Assembly: GCF_013410405.1 (NCBI RefSeq)
Contig: NZ_JACCFK010000001.1
Coordinates: forward strand, 2,418,001-2,482,000
Direction: 5' to 3'
Source: Amycolatopsis endophytica
GTDB lineage: Bacteria > Actinomycetota > Actinomycetes > Mycobacteriales > Pseudonocardiaceae
DNA length: 64,000 nt
Part shown: positions 26,427 through 35,322 of the stretch, piece by piece
Layout: every line of letters begins with the position of its first letter
How positions within the stretch are numbered: position 1 is the stretch's first letter
Program-made: the position numbers and the translations under genes
Notes under the pieces: generated by a model
What the model was told of the DNA's origin: nothing
The model's input: the letters and a program-made list of their open reading frames with translations, nothing else
The model's database searches: none

Positions 26427-27947
26427 CTACTCCAGTCGGCGCTCGGTCGTCCGCAGCGGACCCGCCATCCGGGGGCCCGCGAGCTTCCGTTCGAGCCTGC
26501 CGAGACCGGTGCGGACCGGCTGTGCGAGGTATTCCCCGAGTACCACGCCCGCGGCCAGTGCAAGCCCGATCGCGACCGCTTTGATCAGGGTCGAGAGGTT
26601 GCCGTTGCTCTGGGTGGCCAGTTCGTAGAGGCCACGGTACGTGGACAGACCGGGCAGCAGCGGGGTGATCCCGGACACGGCCACGACCAGCGGGGTCACC
26701 TTCAGACGGCGGGCGAGCACACCCCCGGAGAAGCCGACCACGATGGCCGCCACCGCCGAGGAGGTGATGGCGTCGAAGCGGCCGACGATCAGCAGCGTCC
26801 CGTAGACACCGGCGCCGATCGCGCCCGCGGCGGCGGCCACGAGCATCGAGCGCAGCATCGAATAGCTCGCGATGGCGAAGCAGGCGGCCGCGGCCGCGCC
26901 CGCGGGCACGATCACCAGCAGGCTGTCGGCGGTCTGCGCGGGCAGGACCGGTTCGGCCGGGGTGAACCCGAGCGCCTTGGCGATGTTCAGCGCGAGCGCC
27001 ACACCGGTGATCAGGCCCGCGGACATCAGGATCGTTTCCATCGTGCGGCCCGCGGCGGTGACGTTGTAGCCGGTGATCGCGTCCTGCACGGCCGAGACGG
27101 TGGACAGCCCGGACAGCAGCACGGTGATGGCCGCGGCGGCGACCAGCGTGGAGAACTTGGCGGGGACGAGGTCGGTGTTCACCGCGAACGTGGCCATCCC
27201 GGTGGCCAGCAGGCCGCCGACGACCTGCTGGAAGAAGAACGGCAGCGCGACCCGGTTCAGCAGGCGGCCGAGCCGGTCGATGAGCGCGGAGATGATCAGC
27301 GCGCCGAGCGCCACGTCCAGGGTGCCGCTGAGCAGCAGGGTGATGAAGAAAGCCATGCCGCCCCAGGCCAGCGTGGCGAACCAGCGCGGGTAGGGGTGCG
27401 GGGCCGTCGTGATCTTGTGCAGCTCGCCGTATGCCTCTTCGGCGCCGAGGTGGCCGCGCATGATCCGCTGGACCAGTATCTCCGTCTGGGACAGGCGTGT
27501 GTAGTCCAGGCTGCGCGAGCGCACCACGCGCAGCGCGGTGATCGGGTTCGCGTCGGTCCCCCGGTGGCAGGTCACCGTGATGGACGTGAAGATGACGTCC
27601 ACCTCGCAGTGCGGCAGGCCGAGCGCCTCCGTCAGGGACAGGATCGTCGCGGTCACGTCGGACGCGCCCGCGCCGCTGGCCATCTGCACCTCGCCGATGC
27701 GCAGGACCAGGTCGAGGACGAAGTTGACCGTCGCCTCGTCCGGCAGGGCCGGACCGAGTTCCGTGGTGGCGTCCGGTGCCGGCTGCTCACCGGTCGGCGC
27801 CTCCAGGATGTGCCACGCCCGCCGGCGCGGCTCGGTGCTCCGCCGCCTCCGGTTGGCCTTGTCGACGCCGGGATCCGCCGGCGCCTCGAGAATGTGCCAG
27901 CCGCGCCTGCGGGTCACCGGGCCCCGGACGCGCTGGGTGCTGTTCAT
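26427..27947 (-). CDS. ThrE-type threonine/serine exporter family protein
   Basis: 506 residues. Residues about 65-220 form the cytoplasmic ThrE domain (FVLDLVLRIGEVQMASGAGASDV, ILSLTEALGLPHCEVDVIF). About ten membrane helices follow to residue 480. Such proteins export amino acids by proton antiport. The first 60 residues are a basic extension with a duplicated motif: RRRGWHILEAP at 13-23 and RRRAWHILEAP at 41-51. An ideal AAGGAGGTGA lies ten bases before the ATG. The gene stands alone between otsA and tRNA-Thr. Confidence 0.88.
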   Translation of the reverse strand: MNSTQRVRGPVTRRRGWHILEAPADPGVDKANRRRRSTEPRRRAWHILEAPTGEQPAPDATTELGPALPDEATVNFVLDLVLRIGEVQMASGAGASDVTATILSLTEALGLPHCEVDVIFTSITVTCHRGTDANPITALRVVRSRSLDYTRLSQTEILVQRIMRGHLGAEEAYGELHKITTAPHPYPRWFATLAWGGMAFFITLLLSGTLDVALGALIISALIDRLGRLLNRVALPFFFQQVVGGLLATGMATFAVNTDLVPAKFSTLVAAAAITVLLSGLSTVSAVQDAITGYNVTAAGRTMETILMSAGLITGVALALNIAKALGFTPAEPVLPAQTADSLLVIVPAGAAAAACFAIASYSMLRSMLVAAAAGAIGAGVYGTLLIVGRFDAITSSAVAAIVVGFSGGVLARRLKVTPLVVAVSGITPLLPGLSTYRGLYELATQSNGNLSTLIKAVAIGLALAAGVVLGEYLAQPVRTGLGRLERKLAGPRMAGPLRTTERRLE

Positions 27948-28098
27948 ACGGCCGTCACCTCCTTGAATGACCTCCCGGCTGGCCCATCGCGCTGATCACG
28001 CCTACCGTTGCAAAGGGGCAACCGTGGCGTGCGCCACTTCGCCGATCATCCACGAAATCCAGGGGCCCGGCAGGGGTTGCTAGGATGACCGCGATCAG

Positions 28099-28171
28099 GC
28101 CGACTTAGCTCAGCTGGTAGAGCAGCTGTCTTGTAAACAGCAGGTCAGGGGTTCGAGCCCCCTAGTCGGCT
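28099..28171 (+). tRNA. tRNA-Thr (anticodon TGT)
   Basis: 73 nt fold as a standard cloverleaf. Acceptor GCCGACT pairs with AGTCGGC; the anticodon stem GCTGT/ACAGC encloses loop CTTGTAA with anticodon TGT; the T-arm is GGGGTTCGAGCCCC; the discriminator is T. CCA is not encoded. TAGGAT at 28081-28086 could be the -10 hexamer. Confidence 0.97.
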
Positions 28172-28428
28172 CTCGTTGTGGCCGGAGTGTTCGCTTGTGG
28201 TCCGGAACACCTTGGACCGGAGCGGCCGTCGGTCCCGCCCGGATCCGTCCAGCCGCCGTGCCTCACGTACCCCGGCTGCCTTGGGGACGTCCTTCCACTC
28301 GCCGTCGTGACCGAAGCGGTGTGGCCTCCCTGCTCGGGGTCACCAGGGAGCGTTCAACGGTCTGCAGGGAACGCGTGGAACTCGCTGACGAGCGCCGCGT
28401 ACTGGGAATCCTCGAAGCAACGCCGGGC
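28172..28428. other. Gap after tRNA-Thr with no confident gene
   Basis: No convincing gene. A rightward 84-codon frame (28178-28432) ends GNAWNSLTSAAYWESSKQ, which faintly recalls the tail of small DUF397-type proteins. It has no good start and overlaps the end of the convergent HAD gene. It may be a gene remnant. Confidence 0.3.
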
Positions 28429-29133
28429 TTAGCGGACTCCCTCGGTGTTCAGCCGGTCCGCCCGGTGCACCTGTTCGACCGCCTGCACCAGCTCGGTGAG
28501 GTCGGGCAGTACCGCGTCGGCGATGGACGGGTCGTCGGGCTCGGCGAGGCGGTTGATCCACACCCGTGGGATGCCGAGTTCGTGGGCTGGCCGGATGTCG
28601 TGGAAGTAGCTCTGCGCCACGTGCACCCAGTTGTCCCGGGTGGCGCCGAAGGAGTCCGCGAAGCGGTGGAAGTGGTTGTGGTGCGGCTTGTAGCTGCCCA
28701 CGTCCTCGGCGGTCACCACGGCGTCGACCGCAACGGCCAGCCGTCGCTGGGTCTCGCCGATGACGTCGCGGTCGCAGTTGGTCAGCAGGGCGATCCGCCA
28801 GCCCGCGGCACGCAGATCGGCCAGCGCCAGGCGGGTGTCCGGGAACACCGGCCAGAACGGGATGCTTACCGCGAGCACCCTGGCGTCATCTTCCAGCAGG
28901 TCGAGCCCGGCTTCCCCGGCGGTGCGCCGGAGAGCTTCGGTCAGCACGTCGCGGTAGCGCATCGCCGGGAACTCCCGCTGCACCTGCGGCTCGTGCCGGT
29001 TGTAGACGTCGAGCAGTTCGGCGCCGCGGCCGGGGAACAGCAGCTCCGCGCCGGTGGCGATGCCGTGCCGCCAGTCGACCAGTGTGCCGAAACAGTCGAA
29101 CGTCGCCCACCGGACCCGCGCATCCACAGTCAT
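28429..29133 (-). CDS. Haloacid-dehalogenase-type HAD hydrolase
   Basis: 234 residues. FDCFGTLVDW (motif I with a single Asp, as in 2-haloacid dehalogenases), LLTNCDRD (motif II), SYKPHHNHF (Lys of motif III) and VWINRLAEP near the C-terminus place it in the type II dehalogenase branch. Those enzymes replace a 2-halo group by hydroxyl, though many relatives are phosphatases of unknown substrate. It is the last gene of the seven-gene sialidase/ECF operon, 18 bp after the epimerase gene, and may finish degradation of the imported compound. Confidence 0.85.
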   Translation of the reverse strand: MTVDARVRWATFDCFGTLVDWRHGIATGAELLFPGRGAELLDVYNRHEPQVQREFPAMRYRDVLTEALRRTAGEAGLDLLEDDARVLAVSIPFWPVFPDTRLALADLRAAGWRIALLTNCDRDVIGETQRRLAVAVDAVVTAEDVGSYKPHHNHFHRFADSFGATRDNWVHVAQSYFHDIRPAHELGIPRVWINRLAEPDDPSIADAVLPDLTELVQAVEQVHRADRLNTEGVR

Positions 29134-29151
29134 GACATCCAGTTGTACAGG

Positions 29152-30111
29152 TCACGCCGTGAAGAAGTCCCGGTTCCGCTCCGCCCACTCCACGTAGTTC
29201 GCGACCTGGGCAGGCAGCGGCCCGCAGCGCCAGCCGGCCTCGGCGACCCGCTCCGGCGACACCACCGCGTTCTTGCCGTGGTCCTCATCCGGGGCCATGT
29301 CGAACGCCGCCGCTTCGGCCACCTCGACCACGTCCTCCCCGAACAGGGACACCAGTTCGGGGACGGTGGTGCGCACGCCGGAGGCCACGTTGTACACGCC
29401 GCTCACGTCAACCAGCAGTCGCAGGGCCTCCGCCGCCTCCGTCGCGCTGAGCCAGTCTCCGGTCGCGCGCATCGTCCGCTCGGTCACCGTGAGCTTGCGG
29501 CCGCCGACGAGGGCCGCCGCGAGGTGGTAGGGCAGGGACATCGCCCGGCGCCCCAGGGTCGGGCGCTCCATCGGGCCGAACATCTTCGTCAGCCGCACGA
29601 TCGACAGCGGCAGGTCGAACAGCTCGCTGTACCGCAGGGCGGCCCGTTCGGCGGCCCACTTGCTGATGCCGTACATCTCGTCCGGCGACGGTGGCGTCTC
29701 CTCGGTGACCACCCGCTCCGGGCTGTCGCCGTACACCGCGGCGCTGCTGACCAGGATGAACCGCCGGGCGTCCCGCGCCGCTTCCAGCAGGTGAGCGGTG
29801 CCCAGGACGTTCACGTCCAGGAACCGGCCGGGGTTCTCGCGTTCGGACACCGGATCGTGGGTGACCGTGGCGCCGTGCACGACCACGTCCGGCGAGACCG
29901 ACCGCACCAGGTCGCGCACCGCCGGAGCGTCCCGGACGTCCACAGTGGCCAGACGCAGCCGGTCACGCACCTCCCGGAAGTGGCCTTCCAGCACGGCATC
30001 GGTGCTGTGCAGGTCCACCCCGGTCACGGTGGCGTCCGGATCGTCGCGCAGCAAGCGCTCGATGAACACGCTCATCACGAAGCCACCGGTGCCCGTCACC
30101 AGATAACGCAT
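29152..30111 (-). CDS. NAD-dependent epimerase/dehydratase-like SDR
   Basis: 319 residues from ATG 30111 (MRYLVTGTGGFVMSVF) behind AGGGG. It is an extended SDR with VDVRD for the adenine pocket, LVSSAAVYGD and YGISKWAAE (catalytic Tyr and Lys). The dinucleotide loop is TGTGGFVMS, so the last Gly of TGxxGxxG is replaced, an unusual loop. Members act on nucleotide sugars, uronates or lactones. It follows the second ECF ATPase by 10 bp and belongs to the same operon, so it probably works on what the transporter brings in. Confidence 0.88.
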   Translation of the reverse strand: MRYLVTGTGGFVMSVFIERLLRDDPDATVTGVDLHSTDAVLEGHFREVRDRLRLATVDVRDAPAVRDLVRSVSPDVVVHGATVTHDPVSERENPGRFLDVNVLGTAHLLEAARDARRFILVSSAAVYGDSPERVVTEETPPSPDEMYGISKWAAERAALRYSELFDLPLSIVRLTKMFGPMERPTLGRRAMSLPYHLAAALVGGRKLTVTERTMRATGDWLSATEAAEALRLLVDVSGVYNVASGVRTTVPELVSLFGEDVVEVAEAAAFDMAPDEDHGKNAVVSPERVAEAGWRCGPLPAQVANYVEWAERNRDFFTA

Positions 30112-30121
30112 TTCGCCCCTC

Positions 30122-30949
30122 TCACACCGCCGCGCGCAGTTCGCGCACGGCATCGTCCACGGTGATGGCCCCCGGCAAGCCCAGTGCCGCGGTGAGGACC
30201 GCGGCCTGCGGCGGCCGGATGTTGGTGCCGCGCAGCACTTCCTGCTGGGCGAACACCTCACGCGGGGTGCCGTCGGCGAGCACCCGCCCCTGCCGCATCG
30301 CGATGACGCGGGTCGCGTACTCGGCCACCAGCGCCATGTCGTGCGAGATGATCACCACCGTGTGGCCGGCCGACCGGTACCGGGCCAGGCATTCCAGGAT
30401 CAGCCTGGCCTCGTCCGGGTCCTGCCCCGTGGTCGGCTCGTCGATGACCACCGCGTCGGACTCCATGACCAGCACCGACGCGATCGCGAGCCGCTGCCGT
30501 TCCCCACGCGAAAGCTGGACGGGGTTGTCCTCCTCGCGCCCGGCGAGACCGACCAGCGCCAAGGTTTCGGACACGCGCCGCGCCGTCGTCGCCGGGTCCA
30601 CCCCGAGGTTCGCGGGGCCGAACTCCAGCTCCTCGCGGCAGGTGTCGTGGAAGATCTGCCGGTCCGGGTTCTGGAAGACGTAGCCGACCGACGGGACCAG
30701 CTGGTGCAGCTTGAACCGGCGCGGATCGGCGAGCCCGTTCGCGGTGCGCACCCGGACCCGTCCGGCCGGGTTGGTCGGACGCAGCAGCCCGTTGAAGTGC
30801 TTGGCGAGTGTGGTCTTCCCGGAGCCGTTCTTGCCGATGACGGCCACGAACTCGCCGCGGTGCACGGACAGGCTCACCCCGTCCAGCGCCGGTTTCCCAC
30901 TTCCGTAGTCGTGGACGACGTCGCTGAGCTCGATGACGACCTCGGTCAC
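30122..30949 (-). CDS. ECF transporter ATP-binding protein (second A component)
   Basis: 275 residues from GTG 30949, overlapping the previous stop (GTGA). Walker A is GKNGSGKTT, the Q-loop is VFQNPDRQIF, the signature LSRGERQRLAI, Walker B SDAVVIDEPT, and the H-loop is ISHD. QNPDRQI is characteristic of ECF/cobalt-type ATPases. It pairs with the ATPase encoded just upstream to drive the T and S subunits. Confidence 0.92.
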   Translation of the reverse strand: MTEVVIELSDVVHDYGSGKPALDGVSLSVHRGEFVAVIGKNGSGKTTLAKHFNGLLRPTNPAGRVRVRTANGLADPRRFKLHQLVPSVGYVFQNPDRQIFHDTCREELEFGPANLGVDPATTARRVSETLALVGLAGREEDNPVQLSRGERQRLAIASVLVMESDAVVIDEPTTGQDPDEARLILECLARYRSAGHTVVIISHDMALVAEYATRVIAMRQGRVLADGTPREVFAQQEVLRGTNIRPPQAAVLTAALGLPGAITVDDAVRELRAAV

Positions 30950-31800
30950 GATGCCAGTCCTTTCGCGCGCTCGTCCGACCACACCCGCACCGCGTCCGGC
31001 ACGGACAGTGGCAGTTCACCCGGCCAGTACCCCTCCTCACGCAGGCGCAGCGCCACTTCGAGAACCTGCGGCCGGTACGGCGCGTGGCCGCCGACCAGCA
31101 CCTCCCTCGGCGTGCCGACCTGCCGCACCACGCCTTCGTCCATGACGACCAGCCGGTCGGCGTACACCGCGAGCTCCTCCACCTTGTGCTCGACCACGAT
31201 CACCGTGACCCCCTCGTCCGCGAGCACCCTGACCGCGTTCATCACGCTCTCCGTGCCCGCCGGGTCGAGCTCGGACGTGGGTTCGTCGAGCAGCATGATC
31301 CGCGGGCTCAGGCAGAAGATCGACGCGACGACGACCCGCTGCTTCTCGCCGCCGGACAGGGCGTGCGTGAACCGGTCGAGCAGCGCCTCGATACCGAACA
31401 GCTCGACCGCGCGGGCCATCCGGCGTTCGATCTCCGGCACCGGCAGGCCCCGGTTTTCCATGCCCCAGGCCAGTTCCTCGCGCACGGTCGTGTTCACCAG
31501 CTGCAGTTCCGGGTCCTGCATGACGAGCCCGACCTGCTCGGTGATGGCCGCCAGGCTCGGGAACTGTCCGAGGTCGACGCCGAAGATCTCGATCCGCCCC
31601 TTCGCCGCCGCCTCGTCGTCGTGCCGTGGAATGACGCCGGACAGGCATTTCAGCAACGTCGACTTCCCGGCGCCGGTGGGGCCGAGGATGCCGACGATTT
31701 CGCCGGGCGCGACCTCCAGATCGACCGAGTCGACGGCGCGTCGCGGCGCGCCGGTGTAGCGGGCGCTCAGCTCGTGGACCGCGAGAGCCGGGGTTGTCAT
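30946..31800 (-). CDS. ECF transporter ATP-binding protein (first A component)
   Basis: 284 residues. Walker A is GPTGAGKST, the Q-loop VMQDPELQLVNTTV, the signature LSGGEKQRV, Walker B RIMLLDEPT, and the H-loop VVEHKVEEL. LQLVNTTVREE is typical of EcfA. It overlaps both the T gene (ATGA) and the second ATPase gene, so the three energising subunits are made in fixed proportion. Confidence 0.93.
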   Translation of the reverse strand: MTTPALAVHELSARYTGAPRRAVDSVDLEVAPGEIVGILGPTGAGKSTLLKCLSGVIPRHDDEAAAKGRIEIFGVDLGQFPSLAAITEQVGLVMQDPELQLVNTTVREELAWGMENRGLPVPEIERRMARAVELFGIEALLDRFTHALSGGEKQRVVVASIFCLSPRIMLLDEPTSELDPAGTESVMNAVRVLADEGVTVIVVEHKVEELAVYADRLVVMDEGVVRQVGTPREVLVGGHAPYRPQVLEVALRLREEGYWPGELPLSVPDAVRVWSDERAKGLAS

Positions 31801-32600
31801 GACGGGGTTCCTTCCACGAGCAGGTCGGGGGTGACCAGCGGCAACGTGACCAACGCGGCGGTGACGAGCACGACGACCACGACCACCACCGCGTCGCTGG
31901 GACGGAACCGCAGCGAGCGCAGGTACGTGCGGCGCCCCTTGAGCGCGTAGCCGCGCAACTCCATGGACAGCGCGATGTCGCCACTGCGTTTGATGGAGCC
32001 GACGAGCATCGGGAACACCATCCGCACCAGCGCGCGCCCGCGCCGGAACGGATTGGCGGTGCTGTTCTCCGAAGACCCGCGCAGTGCCATCGCGGTGAGC
32101 AGCGTCTGCGCCTCGTCCTGCAGCAGCGGCAGGAAGCGGAACGCGAAACTGGTCAGGTACGCGAACCGGTAGGGCACACCGATCCGGTTGAGCCCCAGTG
32201 CGATGTCGCTCGGGCTGGTGGTCACCGAGAACCCGTAGAAGCAGATACCCATGGCGAACAGCCGCAGGCCGATGCCGAGCCCGAGCAGCACGCCTTCGCG
32301 GGAGAGTTCGAGTCCGCCGATCGTGACGAGCGCCGGACCCTCCTGGACGAGGCTCTGCAACAGGGTCAGCAGGACGATCAACGGGATGATCAGCAGCAGC
32401 GCCTTGCCGTAGCTGCGTGGCGTGATGCGCGCGAACACGGCCAGCGCGAGCACGACGAGCACGGTCAGCACGACGAGGACGTCGATGCGGGTGGTCGACA
32501 ACGCGACCACCAGCACCCCGAGGATCAGCAGGAACTTCGCCCGCGGATCGGTCCGGTGCAGGAACGACGTGCCGGGGCGGTACAGCATGGTCGCGCTCAT
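31797..32600 (-). CDS. ECF transporter transmembrane coupling subunit (T component)
   Basis: 267 residues. About five membrane helices lie in the N-terminal two thirds. Two Ala/Glu-x-Arg-Gly coupling motifs lie in the cytoplasmic helices: MALRGS and MELRGY, which dock into the ATPases. TDPRAKFLLILGVLVVAL near the N-terminus is typical of EcfT/CbiQ. It links ATP hydrolysis to the substrate-binding S subunit encoded just upstream. Confidence 0.92.
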   Translation of the reverse strand: MSATMLYRPGTSFLHRTDPRAKFLLILGVLVVALSTTRIDVLVVLTVLVVLALAVFARITPRSYGKALLLIIPLIVLLTLLQSLVQEGPALVTIGGLELSREGVLLGLGIGLRLFAMGICFYGFSVTTSPSDIALGLNRIGVPYRFAYLTSFAFRFLPLLQDEAQTLLTAMALRGSSENSTANPFRRGRALVRMVFPMLVGSIKRSGDIALSMELRGYALKGRRTYLRSLRFRPSDAVVVVVVVLVTAALVTLPLVTPDLLVEGTPS

Positions 32601-32624
32601 GATCGGCCCTCCCGCCGCTTGCGC

Positions 32625-33263
32625 TCAGACTTCATCGATCCGCACCTTCCCGGCGCGCTCCTTCGGCGCGAGACGCGCCTGCACCAGCCGCCGCATCAGG
32701 CCGTAGGTGATCACGCTGCCCGCGAGGTAACACGGCTGCAGCACCAGGATCTGGAAGGTGATGAAATCCCACGGCAGGTGCAGGATGAGCCGGTTGCCGA
32801 TGCCGAACACGACCGCGTCCGCGAGACCGCCGACCTGGCCGATCACCAGCAGTTGTGCCAGGTTCAGCCCGCGCTTGCGGGATTTCACCAGCCACACCAG
32901 CAACGCGACCGGCACGGTGTGCGCCGCGTTGGTGAGGAACAGGAACGGCGCCATCGGCTGCGAGGCGGTGAGATTGGAGATGACCGGGTTGATCCACGCG
33001 GTGATCAGCGCGCCGGTGAGCCCGTAGAACGCGGCCGAGGGAACCCAGATGAGGCAGACGACCACCGACGACACGATCGCGATCGACCCGCCGGTGAGCG
33101 CCAGGTCGAGCCGCTCCGTGATCTGCAGGACGACCGCCATGGTGAGGCCAAGGAACACGCAGGTGATGATCGTGCGCGTGTCGCGCGGCAGGATCTGGTA
33201 GCCCCAGTTGGGCAGCACGCTCCACCAGGACCGGGTGGCGGCGCGCGGCGTGGCGGTCGTCAT
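32625..33263 (-). CDS. ECF transporter substrate-binding S component (substrate unknown)
   Basis: 212 residues with about six hydrophobic helices (ITCVFLGLTMAVVLQ, GGSIAIVSSVVVCLIWVPSAAFYGLTGALITAW, FLFLTNAAHTVPVALLVWLV, ITFQILVLQPCYLAGSVITYGL). The size, topology and position before T-A-A identify the S subunit. It does not show the signatures I know for riboflavin, biotin, thiamin or cobalt S components. Its ATG overlaps the stop of the sialidase-like gene, tying the transporter to that enzyme. Confidence 0.8.
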   Translation of the reverse strand: MTTATPRAATRSWWSVLPNWGYQILPRDTRTIITCVFLGLTMAVVLQITERLDLALTGGSIAIVSSVVVCLIWVPSAAFYGLTGALITAWINPVISNLTASQPMAPFLFLTNAAHTVPVALLVWLVKSRKRGLNLAQLLVIGQVGGLADAVVFGIGNRLILHLPWDFITFQILVLQPCYLAGSVITYGLMRRLVQARLAPKERAGKVRIDEV

Positions 33264-34405
33264 GGGCGGTCCTCCACCGGCAGGGCCAGCGCACGGTTGA
33301 CCAAAGTGGACTTCCGGACCGGCGCGCCGTCGAGGATCTCGTCCTCGGTGCAGCGAGCCAGGTAGATGCCGCGGTCGCCGAAGCGGTCGTGGTCGTACAC
33401 CACGAAGATCTCGCCGTCGTCGCCGAGCGCGACATCGGGGTAGGAGATGTCCTCGCGGTCGTCGAGGAGCAGCCGGTGGGGCCAGGTCGCTCCGTCGTCG
33501 TCGCTGAGGAAGGCGGTCAGGTTGGTGCGGCCCTTCCACTCCTTGACGTCACCCTGCTGTTCGAGTTCCTCGATCGTCCGGCGTTCGCCGAAGTCGGCGT
33601 GGTTGACCAGCAGCAGACGGCCCGAGGGCAGGCGGCGGATGTGGAAGCGGGAGCACGGGCCGTCGATGTGGCTGCGCCGTCCCGGCGACCAGGTCGCCCC
33701 GCCGTCGGCCGAGAAGCTTTCGCCGATGCCGTCGAAGCACCGCACGAGCATCCACAGTGTCCCGTCGCGCTTCTCGACGACCATGTGCTCGTCGAAGCTG
33801 CGGTTGGGCACGTCGGCGCTGCCGAGCAGCGCGAACGTCTCGCCGTGGTCGTGCGTGACGTGGACGTTGGAGAACTGCTCGGCCTCCAGGCCGTGCCGCT
33901 CGGTCGGCGGGTGGCAGGCCCAGATCGCCGCCGGGAACAGCCAGGCGCCGTCGCCGCGGACGGTCGGCTTGTTCATCATCAGGCCGTTGGCCAGCCGCCG
34001 CGGCTCACTCCACTTCGGATCGTCGTCGTCCGGGTTCTCGGTGACCGCGGCCCAGACCCCGACACGAGCGTCGAAGAAGCCGCGGCTCTGGTTCCAGGTC
34101 AGCCACAGGCGATCCAGCGGATCACGCCACAGGCACGGGTCGTACACCCGGACCTCGGGGTCGTCGTGTTCCACCACGAACCGGACGCCGCTCCACGTGT
34201 CACCGTCGTCGTCGCTGGTGGTCACCACGACGAAGTTGCCGCCGGTTTCGGTGTCCATTCCGGAGTACCAGTCCACGTACAGGCGGCCGCCCGCGGTCCG
34301 TTCGATCGACGGAATGCCCTGCCACTTGCGGTGCCGGTCGGAGTAGACGGCTTCGGTGGGCCGGGACAGGATTCGTGCCGCGGTCATCGTTCCGCGAGAA
34401 GGCAT
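33260..34405 (-). CDS. BNR/sialidase-fold protein, cytoplasmic
   Basis: 381 residues. Four Asp-box-like turns mark a six-bladed sialidase propeller: SDDDGDTW (64-71), THDHGETF, SADGGATW (about 232) and SDDDGATW (about 300). GIPSIERTAGGRLYVDW near the N-terminus resembles the arginine-bearing first blade. There is no signal peptide, unlike most glycan-degrading sialidases. The ATG at 34405 follows GGGAGC. It is the first gene of the ECF operon, and its stop overlaps the S-component start. It could be a hydrolase or lyase for an imported sialic-acid-like or other acidic substrate; this is inferred from fold and linkage only. Confidence 0.82.
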   Translation of the reverse strand: MPSRGTMTAARILSRPTEAVYSDRHRKWQGIPSIERTAGGRLYVDWYSGMDTETGGNFVVVTTSDDDGDTWSGVRFVVEHDDPEVRVYDPCLWRDPLDRLWLTWNQSRGFFDARVGVWAAVTENPDDDDPKWSEPRRLANGLMMNKPTVRGDGAWLFPAAIWACHPPTERHGLEAEQFSNVHVTHDHGETFALLGSADVPNRSFDEHMVVEKRDGTLWMLVRCFDGIGESFSADGGATWSPGRRSHIDGPCSRFHIRRLPSGRLLLVNHADFGERRTIEELEQQGDVKEWKGRTNLTAFLSDDDGATWPHRLLLDDREDISYPDVALGDDGEIFVVYDHDRFGDRGIYLARCTEDEILDGAPVRKSTLVNRALALPVEDRP

Positions 34406-34487
34406 GTAAGTCGCTCCCGTTGCCTCTGAGCCCGGGGCGGGTGGGCCGCCCGGATGGTGGCAACAGTCTGCGAGCCGGAAGAACGTT

Positions 34488-34501
34488 TGTCAATATTGAC
34501 A
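34488..34501. promoter_or_regulatory. Palindromic operator before the sialidase/ECF operon
   Basis: TGTCAATATTGACA is a perfect 14-bp palindrome 83 bp upstream of the first gene of the operon. It lies just beyond the end of the FCD regulator gene. The same half-sites recur at 35323-35336. It is very likely bound by the FCD regulator. Confidence 0.65.
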
Positions 34502-34506
34502 GAGGG

Positions 34507-35286
34507 TCACTCGGACGGTGCGGGATGTCCGCCCGCCTCGATCCAGTCCAGCAGCCGCTGGATCAGCTGGTCGTCGCGTCCCACGACACTGGCCTCCGCG
34601 GCTGCGATCATGCTCGCGAAGTGCTCGTTCATGGCCTGCTCGGCCCCGGCCGGATCGCCGTCCGCGATGCAGGCGAGCACGCGTTCGTGCTCGTCGACCA
34701 CCTCGTCCTGGGCCGGGCGGACGGCCAGGTCGAGCACCGATTCGACCCGGTCGAGGTGGGGTGCGAGCAGCATGTCCGCGGCCAGTTTCAGCATGCGGTT
34801 GGTGGCCATCGCGGCGATCTTGCGGTGGAACATCAGGCCGGGCTGGGCGATCATCGCCGCGCTGCCGACCGCGCCGCGGTGGGAGTCGTGGATCCGGCGC
34901 AGCGCCCGCAGGTCGTCCGGGTTCGCCGCCCTGGCCGCGTCGCCGGCGATCGCGCTCTCCACCGCCTGCCGCGCACGCAGCAGGTCGAGCAGGTCCTTGA
35001 CGTCCCGCACGGCGACGGCCCTGGTCACGGACTCCGAACCACGGCGGGCCAGCACCGCCTCCGCCGCGCGGCGGCGTCCCTCGGCCGCGAGCACCCGCCC
35101 CTTCGTCTCGACCGACTGGGTCCACCCGCGCCGGTCCATCTCGCGCAGCAGTCGTGAGATGGAGGACTCGCTCAGGTCGTAGCCGTGTCTGCCCAGTTCG
35201 CGACGGGCGTGCCGGGTGCCCATCGGGCCTGGTGAGACGGAAAAGATCTCCACCAGCGCCAGCATGGCGCCCTCGCGGTCGTTCAT
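34507..35286 (-). CDS. FCD-domain transcriptional regulator with atypical winged helix
   Basis: 259 residues from ATG 35286 behind GAGGAGGGGG. The C-terminal two thirds (about 85-235) is an all-helical FCD domain like that of FadR-type GntR regulators: ARQAVESAIAGDAARAA, LMFHRKIAAMATNRML, and the metal-site-like DEHERVLACIADGD. The N-terminal wing is not a standard GntR helix: HGYDLSESSISRLLREMDRRGW resembles the NrpR-type winged helix. It is divergent from the deacetylase gene and just upstream of the ECF operon. Matching palindromes at both promoters make it the likely repressor, released by a pathway metabolite. Confidence 0.82.
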   Translation of the reverse strand: MNDREGAMLALVEIFSVSPGPMGTRHARRELGRHGYDLSESSISRLLREMDRRGWTQSVETKGRVLAAEGRRRAAEAVLARRGSESVTRAVAVRDVKDLLDLLRARQAVESAIAGDAARAANPDDLRALRRIHDSHRGAVGSAAMIAQPGLMFHRKIAAMATNRMLKLAADMLLAPHLDRVESVLDLAVRPAQDEVVDEHERVLACIADGDPAGAEQAMNEHFASMIAAAEASVVGRDDQLIQRLLDWIEAGGHPAPSE

Positions 35287-35322
35287 CGCCCCCTCCTCGG
35301 TGACAGGGGATAGGCTATCGTT

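Noticed and set aside
25155..27995. Rightward open frame of about 950 codons across otsA and the exporter
   Set aside because: Antisense shadow of otsA and the ThrE-type gene; low-complexity Arg/Gln/Asp text without motifs.
28099..28171. tRNA-Thr as an attachment site of an integrated element
   Set aside because: No integrase gene and no second copy of the tRNA 3' end were noticed downstream.
28178..28432. Small rightward gene just after tRNA-Thr
   Set aside because: No ribosome site, weak resemblance only at the C-terminus and overlap with the end of the convergent HAD gene; listed as a gap instead.
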